Assembly (NCBI RefSeq): GCF_037126465.1
Contig: NW_026999295.1
Location: 558,001 to 622,000, forward strand
Direction: 5' to 3'
Length of the DNA: 64,000 bases
Origin: Ornithodoros turicata
Taxonomy: Eukaryota; Arthropoda; Arachnida; Ixodida; Argasidae
Part shown: piece after piece, positions 10,289-20,965 of the stretch
Numbering within the stretch: position 1 is the first letter of the stretch
How the letters are laid out: each line of letters begins with the position of its first letter
Notes under the pieces: generated by a model
The model's input: only the letters and a program-made list of their open reading frames with translations
Told to the model about the DNA's origin: nothing
Database searches by the model: none
Position numbers and translations under genes: made by a program

Positions 10289-10344
10289 GGAGTTGTACCA
10301 ACCGGCCCTACTCTTTCTGTTGTTTCCTTCTTTCCGCAGCTTCT

Positions 10345-11665
10345 AGGTACGTTCGATTAGGCCTGCACTGCCTGAACCAGTTCCGGTGGTGCAGCACTCG
10401 CCCGTTCGTTTCGCCAGTGCAGCCGAGTGCCCCCTGCACCGTTTCGTTCGTTTCAAACCAGTGCACGCCAAGTGTAGCGCTAGTGTAAGGAAACTCTGCA
10501 CTCCTGCAGGGGTCAGTTCAACGGTAGTGCAGAGTAATGGCGGCGATGGCATCAGACGACACAAGGCAAATAATAGTTAATATAAATTCTAGAACGTATC
10601 CCGAGAGAGCCGGAAGAGACGTTTGAATTCGAAGTCGAAATAACGATTCACTACAGTTTCGGTGTACATTGGTACACGGTTCGTGTCAGTTCGCAGAAGA
10701 TTCAACGCTATTACGGTTATCAGGTGGTCGAATCTCTCGTGCTCGCTGTCAGAATCCACAAGTTCCATGGCTGTTTGCACAATGGTTGAACAGTACATTG
10801 TGTTCGAAATTAAAAAGCAGCAATGCACATGTGATTGAAATGTCACACGCGTTCTTACAATCCGTAGCGGTGTTAAAGGGACTATGAAACGATTTTTTCT
10901 TCGTTTAGTTCGAAAGAAGGCATTTTTCTGAGTCTAGAACCGAAATTTTACTTTCGTAGCGCGAGCGGATTTCTCGGGAGCGAATTAAAGGGGAGCGGCG
11001 AAGGGAGGACAGCTGGCGCCGCGCCGTGACGAGCTGCCGAGCGGAGACACAACGGGTAACTTGACGCGACCACGGCCGGCTCAGCAACACGTCATCGTGA
11101 CGTGTTGCCGAGCCGAGGAATCCCGCCAGGAGCATGCGCCGTAGGATCCCGCGTATGCGTTCATCGGGAGTGGAAATCTCCATGACAGCAGCTTTCGCGC
11201 GATCGGCAGATTTCGGCAGTGGCGGCAGCCACAGCGCGAGCTCGCGGCATTACTTGCCATTGTGCAACACCGGTGACGTAACGGGGAACCGAAGTGCGGT
11301 CCGTACATTTACACCATCGGCAGGGAAATATGCGCGGGAGAGGAGGAACGCGGAAGAGACATTTCCAGCGCGCGCTCCTCGCAGAGTGGAGCGATTTCGT
11401 CCGGAAAAATTTGTGGCATATTAGTTTCTCTGCGGGAAGAACAGTTTCCATCGAAAAAACGTATGGGGGTTCGGGAAATTTCATAGTCCCTTTAAGACTC
11501 GCGAAGAGCAGAAGGCCTGCACTAGCGCTGCACTTCGATATTCGTTTCGCGGCGGCACTAGTGTTGCACCGTTGAACTGGGGCTCGCCTAGTGCTGGGCT
11601 AGTTCAGAACTGGCCCAGCACCGCCCGGAACTGGTTCAGGGAGTGCAGGCCTAATCGAACGTACC
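10345..11665. mobile_element. TIR element of 1.3 kb, non-coding
   Basis: The left end GGTACGTTCGATTAGGCCTG (10346) is repeated inverted at the right end (to 11665) for about 40 bp with few mismatches, through CTGAACCAGTTCCGG. TTCT flanks both sides (10341-10344 and 11666-11669), a possible short duplication. Internal parts carry sub-repeats with GTGCA and CAGTGCTGGGC. No transposase is encoded, so the superfamily is unknown. A second element (10873-11495) is nested inside. Confidence 0.75.
10873..11495. mobile_element. Nested TTAA-flanked MITE, copy 1
   Basis: The ends read TTAAAGGGACTATGAAA and its exact reverse complement. If TTAA is the target duplication, the element is AGGGAC...GTCCCT, a pattern compatible with a piggyBac-like mobiliser, but TTAA could also belong to the TIR. 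It sits in the middle of the 10345-11665 element and is non-coding. A relative with the same ends lies at 60823-61216. Confidence 0.75.
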
Positions 11666-11965
11666 TTCTGTCTCTCATCTGGGCGGGGACTGCCCTCCTC
11701 TCTCGCCGCTGATCTGACGCCCGACTTTGAGCCTCATTCGAACTGAACCTCAATTTCTGCGCAACTTTTACGGGTATAACAATCGTTCCACGAAGCGTTT
11801 TCTGTGATTGACTAGGCCAAATCCTCCAGCAAGAAAAAAAAAAAAGAACGTTACATTGACTAAGCAATTTCATGAGTTCAATTTCGAAAATGTATTTCAA
11901 TGGCAAATTGATGAAACTATTTGTATTTGGTGACAAACTAAATGTCCAGAGGAAAGTTGTTTACC

Positions 11966-12132
11966 CTGTATTTTCACAGAAACGGAAGGCACAAACCTTT
12001 ACCTCCACTTGACGTTTCGGCGTACGTCTGATTCCCGCTGTGGAAAAAACAAACAACAACAAACATAGGTACTGACCCATCTCTCATCGAATACATATAT
12101 CGACTTCAGACTTCCACGAGATCTCCGAATCG
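11966..12132 (+). repeat. Direct repeat, copy 1
   Basis: About 170 bp matches 13601-13772 in the same orientation, from CTGTATTTTCAC to CTCCGAATCG. An A-rich AAAC/AAC tract in the middle differs in repeat number. The two copies are 1.6 kb apart. They could be ends of one lost element or two copies of a short repeat; I see no primer-binding site to support LTRs. Confidence 0.8.
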
Positions 12133-13600
12133 AACACCTCTAGGTGTTGTTCGGAATTCGACGTGTTTATCCCGTTCACCTGGCAGCCGCATATTAGTGA
12201 CTCTACCGCACATGAAGTTCGAGGGATATTTGACGTCACGCGCTTCTCAGATTCTCCCGCAATGCTTTGCGGCAGCGGGCGCGCTCCATGGGGGATCGTG
12301 TCGGGTGGGCGACACCAGCCTGCTTATAATCGTAAAAAATATGCCCATCCGTACACCGTACTCGCAAAGTACTAGTGTCACCATAATTCTATGTAAGATT
12401 TACACCTTGTTCGGATCCTTTCTTGCAATTGACAAATTTCGCTTCCGTTGTCCTTTAAAAGTGGAACTTTTTCTCATCGCATGACGGAATGGCACATTCT
12501 TTTCTCATTTCTGTTTCAGTCGAAGATGGCGCGTGCGATTAAGTGCATAATTGATATAAAAAAAGAAAGTAATCCCTGGTTGAGGGCTTCGTGCGGGGGG
12601 CCTATGCAAGCGCGGGGCCCAAGGCGGTCGCCTTACTCGCACCCCCTCCTTATGGCCGGCCCTGACCATAAGGTAGTAGTAGGCGATTTGAACATGGGTT
12701 ATGAGAAAGCACATATCCATACACTCTTTGATTATGCATGGATACATTAGTTCGCCCATAAACTTGTTCAGGAATTAGGCGTCGAATGGCACAAAGTCGT
12801 TATAGTTGAAATACCGCCATAATCGCGATATAAAATTCGGCCGCGGAGCACTCTGAGCCCCTGGTGAGCGACGCCGCGCCGCTGTAGCAGACTACGGAAG
12901 TGACGCACGTTGTCTGTCCTTTTGGAGTTCCTGACTTTCATTTCGCGGTTGTTTTGCGATCGGAGGTTGATTTTCGCTACAAGAAAAAAATGGCCACAGT
13001 TTGTTGCTGACTTCGTTTCGGCAACGCGAGGACAGAGTGTTCCTTGGACGAACGACACACACAGATAGACAGCACAAACACAGCGTCGCAATAAAAAAAC
13101 AAGCAAAAAACACAGCCGTCAAACATCGACTGACGATTAATTATTACAAAGACACCACTATCCGAGGCTGGCCCCCAAAATCCTTCCGAAGGAAGGTTAC
13201 CCCATTCTCTATAGGTGTGAGAGTCTAGTTGCTTACATTGCTGGCTGTCTTACCTTGCGTTGGGCCAGGATATGTTTCAGAACAAACCCGCTCTACAAGT
13301 CTGTGGTTGTTTCCGTGGCCGTATTGGCAACTGGCGCTGGACTTACAATCTAGAGATACGTAGTTCAAATTCCGCCGATGTCTGACTTTTTGATGACTGT
13401 TTTGATGACTTTCAATTGTTTCCGAAAGACAGGAAACTTATTCACGCCGCGCATCCGTCTATGCCTACTTGGAGACAGGTGAAACAAGACAAGTAGTGCG
13501 CAGACACATTGTTGACGAATGGTTCAACACAAATCCGGAGGTGCTCATTGGCCTTTGCTTGTCAATGAAGTACATCAGGCTGAAAGAAAAGCGGCTCCTT
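12133..13600. other. No recognisable gene
   Basis: Between the two direct repeats there is no domain-bearing frame. A degenerate tRNA-like B-box (AGTTCAAATTCC) near 13363 hints at an old SINE remnant. Nothing else is supported. Confidence 0.4.
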
Positions 13601-13772
13601 CTGTATTTTCACGGAAACGGAAAGCACAAACCTTTACCTCCACTTGGCGTTTCGGCGTACGTCTGATTCCCGCTGTGGGAAAAAACAAAAACAAAAACAA
13701 AAACAAACATAGGTACTGACCCATATCTCATGGGGTATATCGACTTCAGACTTCCACGAGATCTCCGAATCG
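13601..13772 (+). repeat. Direct repeat, copy 2
   Basis: Partner of 11966-12132. This copy has the AAAAAC unit repeated more times (about 13680-13710), the usual behaviour of a slippage-prone tract. Confidence 0.8.
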
Positions 13773-13802
13773 GTCTCTCGAATCGGCCTCTCGGTCTGGT
13801 CA

Positions 13803-13943
13803 CTGATCACAGGCGCCGCCATCTCTAAGGTCACGTGTGCCTTGACGTTTGCTGTGACGTGCGACCAGGACTTGTCCAGGATGCGTTGCGTTCGCCCAGC
13901 ACGCTTTCGTCTACGGAGCAATACATTGGATGCCACCCCTGTG
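13803..13943 (+). repeat. Dispersed repeat, copy 2 (pair at 7475)
   Basis: Closely matches 7475-7612. It runs directly on from the 13601-13772 repeat with only about 30 bases between, while copy 1 stands alone, so the two repeats are independent units. Confidence 0.8.
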
Positions 13944-14984
13944 GCTGCAATTGCTCTTTCGAGCACCGCAATATGGCGGCCGGTTGGCGTACCCTTTCCC
14001 GCGATACCCTCACCCATCCGCTATCCAGCATTCTCTAAATAGAGATCAGTGATCCTGACTGTACACGAACAAGCAGCGTTGCAGTATCACCACCTGTGTC
14101 CGCCACAGGATTACCGAATTCCGAAAAAGGGTTCCGACATGCGTCTTCGTATCCGTTCATATCTATTCTGCTGCCCATTAACACATCAGACCTTAGAGCT
14201 TATAAAACGTAACAGCTTTCAGGGAGTGTAGAGATGAGGGGTGACAATCGCCGGGTGCTGTCGTGCGAGCGGACGTGGCGTGAAACGCTGGAATAGCCCA
14301 AAAATAGCCAAGAAGAAAAATACCCCGCCTACTGTCAAAAAAAGTAGCACTATTTGGCGGTTTATAGCTCAACCTGGCAACCCTGCTCACAAGACGCTAG
14401 AGGCGCATGCCGCGCCGCCGCCGGGCAATTTTGGCTCGCTGCCGCCGCCGTGTCCCGTAAATCGCGAAATGACTCTTTTTAGTGAATCGATTCATTTCAT
14501 TCAGTTCATTTTAGTGATTCGTTCAGTGATTCGGTGACGACACGAGGTGACGCGATGACGTCATCAAGTCACGTGACCGGTGACCTCACATTTATTATAA
14601 AGAAAGAGTCAAGAGAAGAGAGGCGCGCTTCCGGCGGTCTCGAGTTGCTGTGGTTATTTCTGCTTGTTATAACATACAATCAGCACGGCATTCAAAAGAA
14701 AGGAAGAAACACGGAATAAAAAAGCAGACCTGCAGAGAACAGTTTAGTTTTGCGTCCCCACGTGCACATTGAGCTTCCATCGACTCAGCTACACTTGCTT
14801 TCACGCCCTTGTCATACATTCAAATTAAAATTCAATTTATTCCACTGAAGTGGGGGGAGCTGGGGCAAAAAATCTACTTGTAGCTTGACGAAGACCCCAG
14901 ACTCCTACAGTCGGAGACGCATTGACATTTTGCATACCAAAGGAAATATTTTGCATACACTCATGGAGGTAGGAAAGCAAGGGT
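13944..14984. other. No recognisable gene
   Basis: Contains GC-rich tracts (14400-14450), repeated ATTCATTT/GATTCG motifs near 14485-14535, and CACGTGACC/ACGTCATCA motifs near 14555-14585. No coding frame with a domain. Confidence 0.4.
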
Positions 14985-15180
14985 ATGGGTCCATTACATC
15001 CAACTAGCTGTTACATCCATCGTGTCGTTACATCCATCGATGGACGTAATGGCACCATGGATGTAGCAGCTCGTTGGATGTAATAGCACGGTATGGATGT
15101 AACGACGCGTTGGACGTAGCAGCATGATGAATGCAATGACACGATGGATGTAACGACAGGATGGACGTAACGGCCAAAAA
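14985..15180. repeat. 17-bp-period array A1, head-to-head
   Basis: Tandem units close to TTACATCCATCGTGTCG. At about 15036 the orientation flips through CCATCGATGG, so the units left and right of it face each other. Related arrays lie at 16552, 26373 and 27410. Confidence 0.9.
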
Positions 15181-15189
15181 ATCTGGGTC

Positions 15190-15948
15190 GCCATGGGGGC
15201 GATGGGAGGTAAGAAGGTCGACGGGAGGAGAAGCCCGGATTAGGAATAGCAGGACCGGTGAACCGGTGACCCGCCTGTGTTCAAGACGACTACAACCCGC
15301 AGGCGATTGCTGTGTGTGTGTTTCTTTTATTTATTTCTTTTCCCTTTTCTTTTTATGGAAGGAATAGCAAGTCCGCCTATGCCTGATTAACCTTTCCCCT
15401 GACTTCTGACTTTCCCCGCTTATGCCTGACTAACTTTTCAGTGGCGATGTACATTCATCCACAATGCATAGTGCATGAATATCCATCAATAAAGCGTTTC
15501 GGTACCTGGCCAATAGTATTAGTTCCGCCCATCCTTTCTTTTCTCCCAGTGTCGGTGGCATGGGACGCGCGGACGTCTGCATCCAAATTCGGTGCGAAAA
15601 CTTTATCAAATTGTGGCTTTCATTTCCACCCCATTCTTTCCAGAACGAACTTGAAACGTGAAGCAGTACAAACTAACCGCAGACAGTCTCGAAAAAGAAA
15701 AGAAACACGCACACAATAAAGCTTTTACAAGCATAAGATGGCCCGTCACGACGGGAGCTCTGCTCAAGCGCTAACTTGACCTGCCAGCCTCACGTCCACA
15801 ACGTGTGGCTAAAACATGTGGCAGGCATTGAAACTAAAATACATAACTAAACGAATTAAGCATGAACGTGTCTTTAATGATCTTACCTGTGTGCTGCTCT
15901 CGCTATATAGTGGCGCAACGGTACCATTACCAAAGGTATAGCAGTGAC
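15190..15948. repeat. Repeat block U, copy A (inverted pair at 25.6 kb)
   Basis: The block after array A1 recurs in reverse orientation at about 25590-26370, including the GGCGATTGCTGTGTG tract, the ATGCATAGTGCATGAATATCC palindromic stretch near 15463 and the GATGGCCCGTCACGACGGG stretch near 15738. The copies are diverged but continuous. No intact protein is encoded. It is associated with MULE-derived sequence on its right side. Confidence 0.8.
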
Positions 15949-16552
15949 TTAACAGCAAAAGGTCACAGTTTCTTGAGCAACGCGGTATACTATATTTTAG
16001 TAGGTACATCAGTTACAAACAGCTCTTCATTCGCGGACTGTAACATTATGTACATGGCAAAATCCCAACGTCTATCACACGTTTCAGGTACGTTGCGACG
16101 TCTTCATATTGAACGGGGGCACACAAAAAATAGCGGCGAAATAGTTCCATATCTTCGGCATATCGGGCGTTCCTCTCGCGGATTCGTGGGTGGCTTGGGC
16201 AGCGCCGCAGGGTTGAACAGCAGAAGCCGCAGCTGGTACTTTGCGGAACATCGGAACATCGCGTTGCGGAACTTTGCGTACTGCTGCACCTTCTGGAAAA
16301 ATACAAGGAGTTCCGCGAGACTTGGGTGCTGGTTCGGGAGTTGGTCATGGAGTTCATTGTGCCAACCCTCAACCACATTCGTGGTGCGTGCTCCGGAGTT
16401 GCCAAAGTGGTGCTATACGTCACGGACGGGAACGTATGTCAGCCAAAATTGCGGAAGTAGGATATGAAGGGCTGCAGCAGAGCGCTCAGAAGAGGTGATA
16501 CCTGCTGAGGTGGATTGGAAATGAAATCCTCGCTGAACGGGAGACGGATATG
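15949..16552. repeat. Left arm of a large inverted repeat
   Basis: This arm pairs with 17645-18214 over about 570-600 bp with small gaps. Both arms carry the same MULE transposase fragment, in opposite directions. The spacer of about 1.1 kb holds array A2 and other repeats. Confidence 0.85.
16046..16545 (-). pseudogene. MULE transposase C-terminal fragment, copy 1
   Basis: On the minus strand the text includes VVEGWHNELHDQLPNQHPSL followed by AELLVFFQKVQQ, matching the R-x-N-x-VEGWH...HPS...F conserved C-terminal region of Mutator-like (MULE) transposases. Frame breaks occur upstream, and the region before VEGWH must be read in two frames. Compared with copy 2 it keeps an extra stretch (AKFRNAMFRCS). 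It lacks the DDE core, so it is a fragment. Confidence 0.75.
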
Positions 16553-16722
16553 TCCAACATGCTGTCACATCCATTGTGCCGTTACATCCAACGAGACGTT
16601 ACATCCATTTTTGGCCACTACATCCACTGGTCATTACATCCAACGAGCCAGTACATCCAACGAGTCATCACATCCATCGGACCAGTACGTCCAACGAGCC
16701 ATTACATCCACGAACACAGAAT
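16552..16722. repeat. 17-bp-period array A2
   Basis: Units of the TTACATCCAACGAG type, all in one orientation, starting directly beside the MULE arm. A related array in inverted orientation is at 27410-27525. Confidence 0.88.
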
Positions 16723-17021
16723 ACTCGGTCAATGTTCTCTTGCTGTTCTGTGCTTGTTACGCAGCGCCTTCTATCGACCATCTCAAAAGCGGTTCATTCC
16801 AACGGCGCTGTTCTGTACTTTTTTGTCGCACCTACGTCAGTGGCCAGGAAGTCTTGAGGTCGTTAATTCCTTAGTTGTTTTTGAAACTTAGGAAACTTAG
16901 TTGTTTTGAAACTGAGTGGTCCCCGTGTGAATGTCGCGGTTCTGCGCTTTATTGCCAATGAACTCCTTCACCTATGAGATAGCGTCCTGGGTGTGAATCA
17001 CGTGGTGTGAATACCAGATAG
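16723..17021. other. No recognisable gene
   Basis: Spacer within the inverted repeat; no domain seen. Confidence 0.4.
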
Positions 17022-17152
17022 GGTTGGGAAGGTGCACAAACCTGGTCACCTGAATCTGGGAAAAACCACGGGTTGACCCAGAAACGGGTTATTGTTGCTG
17101 CCTGGACGATTCTACGGAGAAGAATTCCTCCGATACAGAGACTCCACCCCGG
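17022..17152. repeat. Dispersed repeat (inverted copy at 26569-26700)
   Basis: About 130 bp from GGTTGGGAAGGTGCAC to CTCCACCCCGG is found reverse-complemented next to array B1. Its presence in both MULE-associated blocks shows the blocks share an ancestral layout. Confidence 0.8.
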
Positions 17153-17562
17153 ACAGCGAAATGATCGTCTTGTGCGGAGATAGCAACTTGGAAGCGCTTT
17201 TGTCGGCCGAGTAAGTGTTTTGGGACGGAAACTTTAAGCATAACTCACCAAAATTCATGAATCCCGTTGTACACCCTTCATGTGTCGATACGAGGAGAGT
17301 GTCACCCTGTGGTGTTTGCTCTTACCAGGCGACGTGATACAGCCGCCCATGAATAAACCCTTGGTGTAATTCGTGACACACTCCTACACCGTTTCAGCCA
17401 CTTGGGAACACTACAAAGCTCAGGTTACTGGATGTTTCACTTCGAAGTTGCAGCTATGAATGCAGCAGTGACAGTGTTCAGCGCTGTACGTGTGAATCAG
17501 CCGATAAAAATACTAAGTGCCTGCGCCTTTCATTATGCGACGGCGATAAATGAAAACTAGCT

Positions 17563-18000
17563 TTGCTTGAGAACCGTCTGCACGACAATGAAAAAGTACG
17601 AGAGTGGTTCAGGGTGGTAAGGCACCTGCCCTTCCTCCCCGAACATTTCCGTCTCCCGTTCAGCGAGGATTTCATTTCCAATTCACCTCAGCAAGTATCA
17701 CCTCTTCTGAGAGCTGTGCTGCAGCCCTTCATATCCTACTTCCGTAATTTTGACAACCATAACTTCTCGTCCGTGGGACCACTCCGGCAACTCCGGAGCA
17801 CGCACCACGAATGTGGTTGAGGGTTGGCACAATGAACTCCATGACCAACTCCCGAACCAGCACCCAAGTCTCGCGGAACTGCTTGCATTTTTCCAGAAGG
17901 TGCAGCACGCCGCAAAGTACCAGCTGCGGCTTCTGCTGTGCGACCCTGCAGCGCTGCCGAAGCCACAAACGCCACGAATCCGCGAGAGGAACGCCTGATA
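17563..18000 (+). pseudogene. MULE transposase C-terminal fragment, copy 2
   Basis: Reads LHDNEKVREWFRVVRHLPFL then PLLRAVLQPFISYF, and after a frame change NVVEGWHNELHDQLPNQHPS and LAELLAFFQKVQ. The pattern (W..R....LPFLP, L..YF, VEGWH..HPS) is the C-terminal part of Mutator-like transposases, which cut and paste elements and leave 8-10 bp duplications. The fragment starts at 17563 and ends in stops. It lies in the right arm of the palindrome and extends about 80 bases further inwards than copy 1. Confidence 0.78.
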
Positions 18001-18214
18001 TGCCGAAGAGATGGAACTATTTCGCCGCTATTTTTTGTGTGCCCCCGTTCAACATGAAGACGTCGCAACGTACCTGAAGCGCGTGATAGACGTTGGGATT
18101 TTGCCATGTACATAATATTATAGTCCGTGAATGAAGAGCTGTTTGTAACTGATGTACCTACTAAAATGTAGTATACCGCGTTGCTCGAGAAACCGTGATC
18201 TTTTGCTGTTAAAG
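17645..18214. repeat. Right arm of the large inverted repeat
   Basis: Pairs with 15949-16552. It ends near TTAAAGGGTCTCTGACCAG (about 18212), whose reverse complement starts the block at 25.57 kb, so this is probably a true element terminus. Confidence 0.85.
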
Positions 18215-18239
18215 GGTCTCTGACCAGAACCTGGTCAAT

Positions 18240-20095
18240 GTCTTTGTTTGTATGGATAACGAACCTACATGGTGCCTCCAAGTTACAACTGAAACGTTTC
18301 GTCTCTGCGGAGCCGCCAACTATTCCAAACAAGGAGCCGAAAAGCGGTTTCGATTTCTGCCCTCAACTCGTGCGATCAGCGCAAAACTTTAGCTATTATG
18401 CAGTGGTTTTCCCATGTGTATGACGTCAAACGCCCGCGACGTTTATTGGTGGAAAGTCCACACCGGAAGTTCGGGCGGTTTCCGCAACTTCCGTATTGCT
18501 GGGTGCTTTTTCAATATGGACGCGGAAGCACAGCGGAGTCGACAAGTCAGCTTTTCAGCTACCTTTCAGCAGCTGAGAGGCACCTGCTACGTGAAGCAGA
18601 GTTTGGAGGCCTTGCTTTTGAAATGTTGAGCCGCGAATCGACTTCATCATGAAGAGGAAGTTCCAACGACAGACTGTTAGATGAGCTTTCAGCATCCATC
18701 ACGATGAAGCACATTTCGTGTTTGACGGCGCCGTGTAAAGGGGCCGGAGTGGTTCATTGCATAATAATGCCGAAAGAAGTCGAGTGCTTATGTTGCAAGG
18801 AGCTGCTCTTAAAGTAACATATTTCGAACTTCGAGGGCAGCACGAACCTAGCGCTCATATTCACAAGTAAGAAGCGTACGTGTCTCATGCACAATCATGC
18901 TTGTTGGTTTCAATACAAAATAGTTTTTCTGAACTTTTCGTTATTGCTCGTCGCTTATTCAGAAAGAGTGCAGCTGAATTAATACTCGGCGACCTACTAG
19001 CTTTAGCTTTGTTCAAAGCTTGCGTGTCTCATACAGGAAATAGATACGTACACTACATACCAACAGTTCGTGAGATGGATGTTGCACAAACTTGAAAGAA
19101 ACAAGAGAATCGCTATACCAGTCTGCGCGTTGAACAGAATACGCAAAGCCTTTCCCATAGTAACTACTACATGCTTTAAATACCCAAGATACTAGATAGA
19201 AGTACCCGCTACAGGGGGTGCCCTTGCAATTTCAGCTGTAGACTAATGATGCAACTATAATAATGATCCCCCTCCCCCAAACTTTTTTCAACACTCCTCC
19301 ATGCTTGAGATTCTGCATAAACCACTGTGCTGACCCCTGACACAAAGCACCATCTCATCAGCCTGCTCCGCCTGGTAAGAATTACATTGGGCTCTCAATT
19401 CCACCACAGACACAAATCCAATCCTGTTCTGACACATCCTTTTGTCCACCCATTCAGTCAATGTCGTAAGTGTTGTTCGAACTCTTACTGTCTGATAGCA
19501 CCCAAATAGTATTGTTTAGGCACCTCAAGTATTTTAATGACCGTCATGTGGAAGTAAATCAGACTGTTATGCAGGTTACCCTGTGTGTGACCTCGGTTCC
19601 TGCTCTCAGTCCTCCAGAAGTGCTCACTACACAAGTTGACTATCGAAAACCTCAATCTTCCATGCATGATGTACAACCCGAGTTCGCTTGCTTCCTAGCC
19701 ATTTTTTCATTCTCAATCTTCCTTTTGTGTGCAAAGTGCACACCCTGTTTGAGTAGGATGTAGACCTTGAGGAACCAAGCTTCGTATCTTGGGCTGCTCG
19801 AATACTCAAATAGGCATGTTTTAGTCAAAGATGATGTAACATGAAATGTGGTTCATATAGTTTATTGTGGCACTCAGATGATATCTTCATAATATGTCTG
19901 CAGAGACTGCTCCAAAATAGCATATGCGATGCAGCGTTCTACATTATTGGGCTTCCGGGAAAAATCATGATTCACCTGATACCGACGGCAGCCTTTGTAA
20001 CGGTGTCTGACACATTTTTAGCAGCCACTGTTTTAAAATATGCATTAAAAATGCTCCAATTATGAAAGTATCACGAAGTTCTTCATTTCATTTGT
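18240..20095. other. No firm gene
   Basis: A short frame near 18762-18815 reads CIIMPKEVECLCCKEL, faintly like the cysteine-rich C-terminal domain of P2X7-like proteins, but it is too short to call. Other frames show no domain. Confidence 0.35.
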
Positions 20096-20099
20096 TTAC

Positions 20100-20650
20100 T
20101 TAAAGACCCTTGTGAAGGGATTTACATAAATGCGGGAGGTTTTTTATCCAAAAAAGACAAATACCAAAATGATGTACACAAAATTCGTTCACTCACCACA
20201 AAGAAATTCATTCGATCTGAAAACGATCATAGCACTTGGAAATAAATGACGATACATTTTGTTCTGATGCTATGTGGGCAGGAAGGTCATTCCAGTTTGA
20301 CACCATCAGCTGGTGCAAAGAGTAGAGGAATTTTTTTGTTTGTGTAGGTGGAGCAAGTACTTTTGTGCGAGTCATCAAGTCTTGGAAGTAACTTGCGAGG
20401 GGATTGACAGTAAGTGGGGAGGGGAGGAGTGTGACTGTAATATAACTTACGAAAGAATGCCAGGCCTGATACCTTTCATCTGGTAATCAAAGGAGTAAGA
20501 AAGAGTTTGGCTTTAATGGCTGAGACGCTGGAAAAAGGATGATAATCACGAGCAACAAACCGTGCGGTTCTGTACAAATTCTACTTTGTCGATTAAGAGA
20601 TGTTGGGATGGGTTCCAGATTGCAGAGGCATATTCCAGTTCTTTTGAACA
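20100..20650 (-). pseudogene. LINE reverse transcriptase relic
   Basis: Minus-strand text LEYASAIWNPSQHLLIDKVE then FVQNRTVC matches the post-palm signature LEYAS-x-W-P...I-x-E-x-VQ found in CR1/L2-type LINE reverse transcriptases. Surrounding frames are broken. Only the C-terminal region remains. It is separate from the intact LINE at 20979-23134. Confidence 0.6.
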
Positions 20651-20740
20651 TGGCAGTTGATGTTCTGAGACTGGAACACATAGAAAAGGCAAATACATAC
20701 AAAGCATCAAGTGCCTAAGAAATGAATGATGAAAGAAGGC

Positions 20741-20850
20741 AGTCACTGGAAAGGTTAGCCAGTAGTAGGACTTGAACCCACATCTTCTGTATTACCGATC
20801 CAGGGCCCTTACCAATTGAGCTAAGCGAACACGCCTCTCCAGTGACTTCC
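20741..20850 (-). mobile_element. tRNA-derived SINE
   Basis: On the minus strand an A-box (TTAGCTCAATTGGTA) and a B-box (GGGTTCAAGTCC) are about 40 bases apart, as in a tRNA. The acceptor and D stems can partly form, but the anticodon arm is degenerate, so this is a tRNA-derived SINE head rather than a working tRNA. An inverted motif (AGTCACTGGA and TCCAGTGACT) brackets it. Confidence 0.7.
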
Positions 20851-20965
20851 AAGGGTGCAGATGTACCCTAGGAATAGGTTTATGGGCAGGAGAACATTAG
20901 TCACTGTTATTATACAGGCATAGCTCTCTGTCCAGTATGATTACCACAGAGCACATTTACAGGAA

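Noticed and set aside
11966..13772. A 1.8-kb LTR element bounded by the two direct repeats
   Set aside because: No primer-binding site, polypurine tract or gag/pol sequence lies between them, and no target duplication was found.
14985..15180. Tandem short repeats that might suggest a CRISPR array
   Set aside because: Units are contiguous with a 17-bp period and no unique spacers, they change orientation, and the setting is eukaryotic transposon DNA without cas genes.
18762..18815. P2X7-like cysteine-rich C-terminal domain
   Set aside because: Only about 15 residues (CIIMPKEVECLCCKEL) are suggestive, and the frame ends at once.
20741..20850. Functional tRNA gene on the minus strand
   Set aside because: The A and B boxes are good, but the anticodon arm does not form a proper stem with T at position 33. 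It sits in repeat-like flanks, so a SINE head is more likely.
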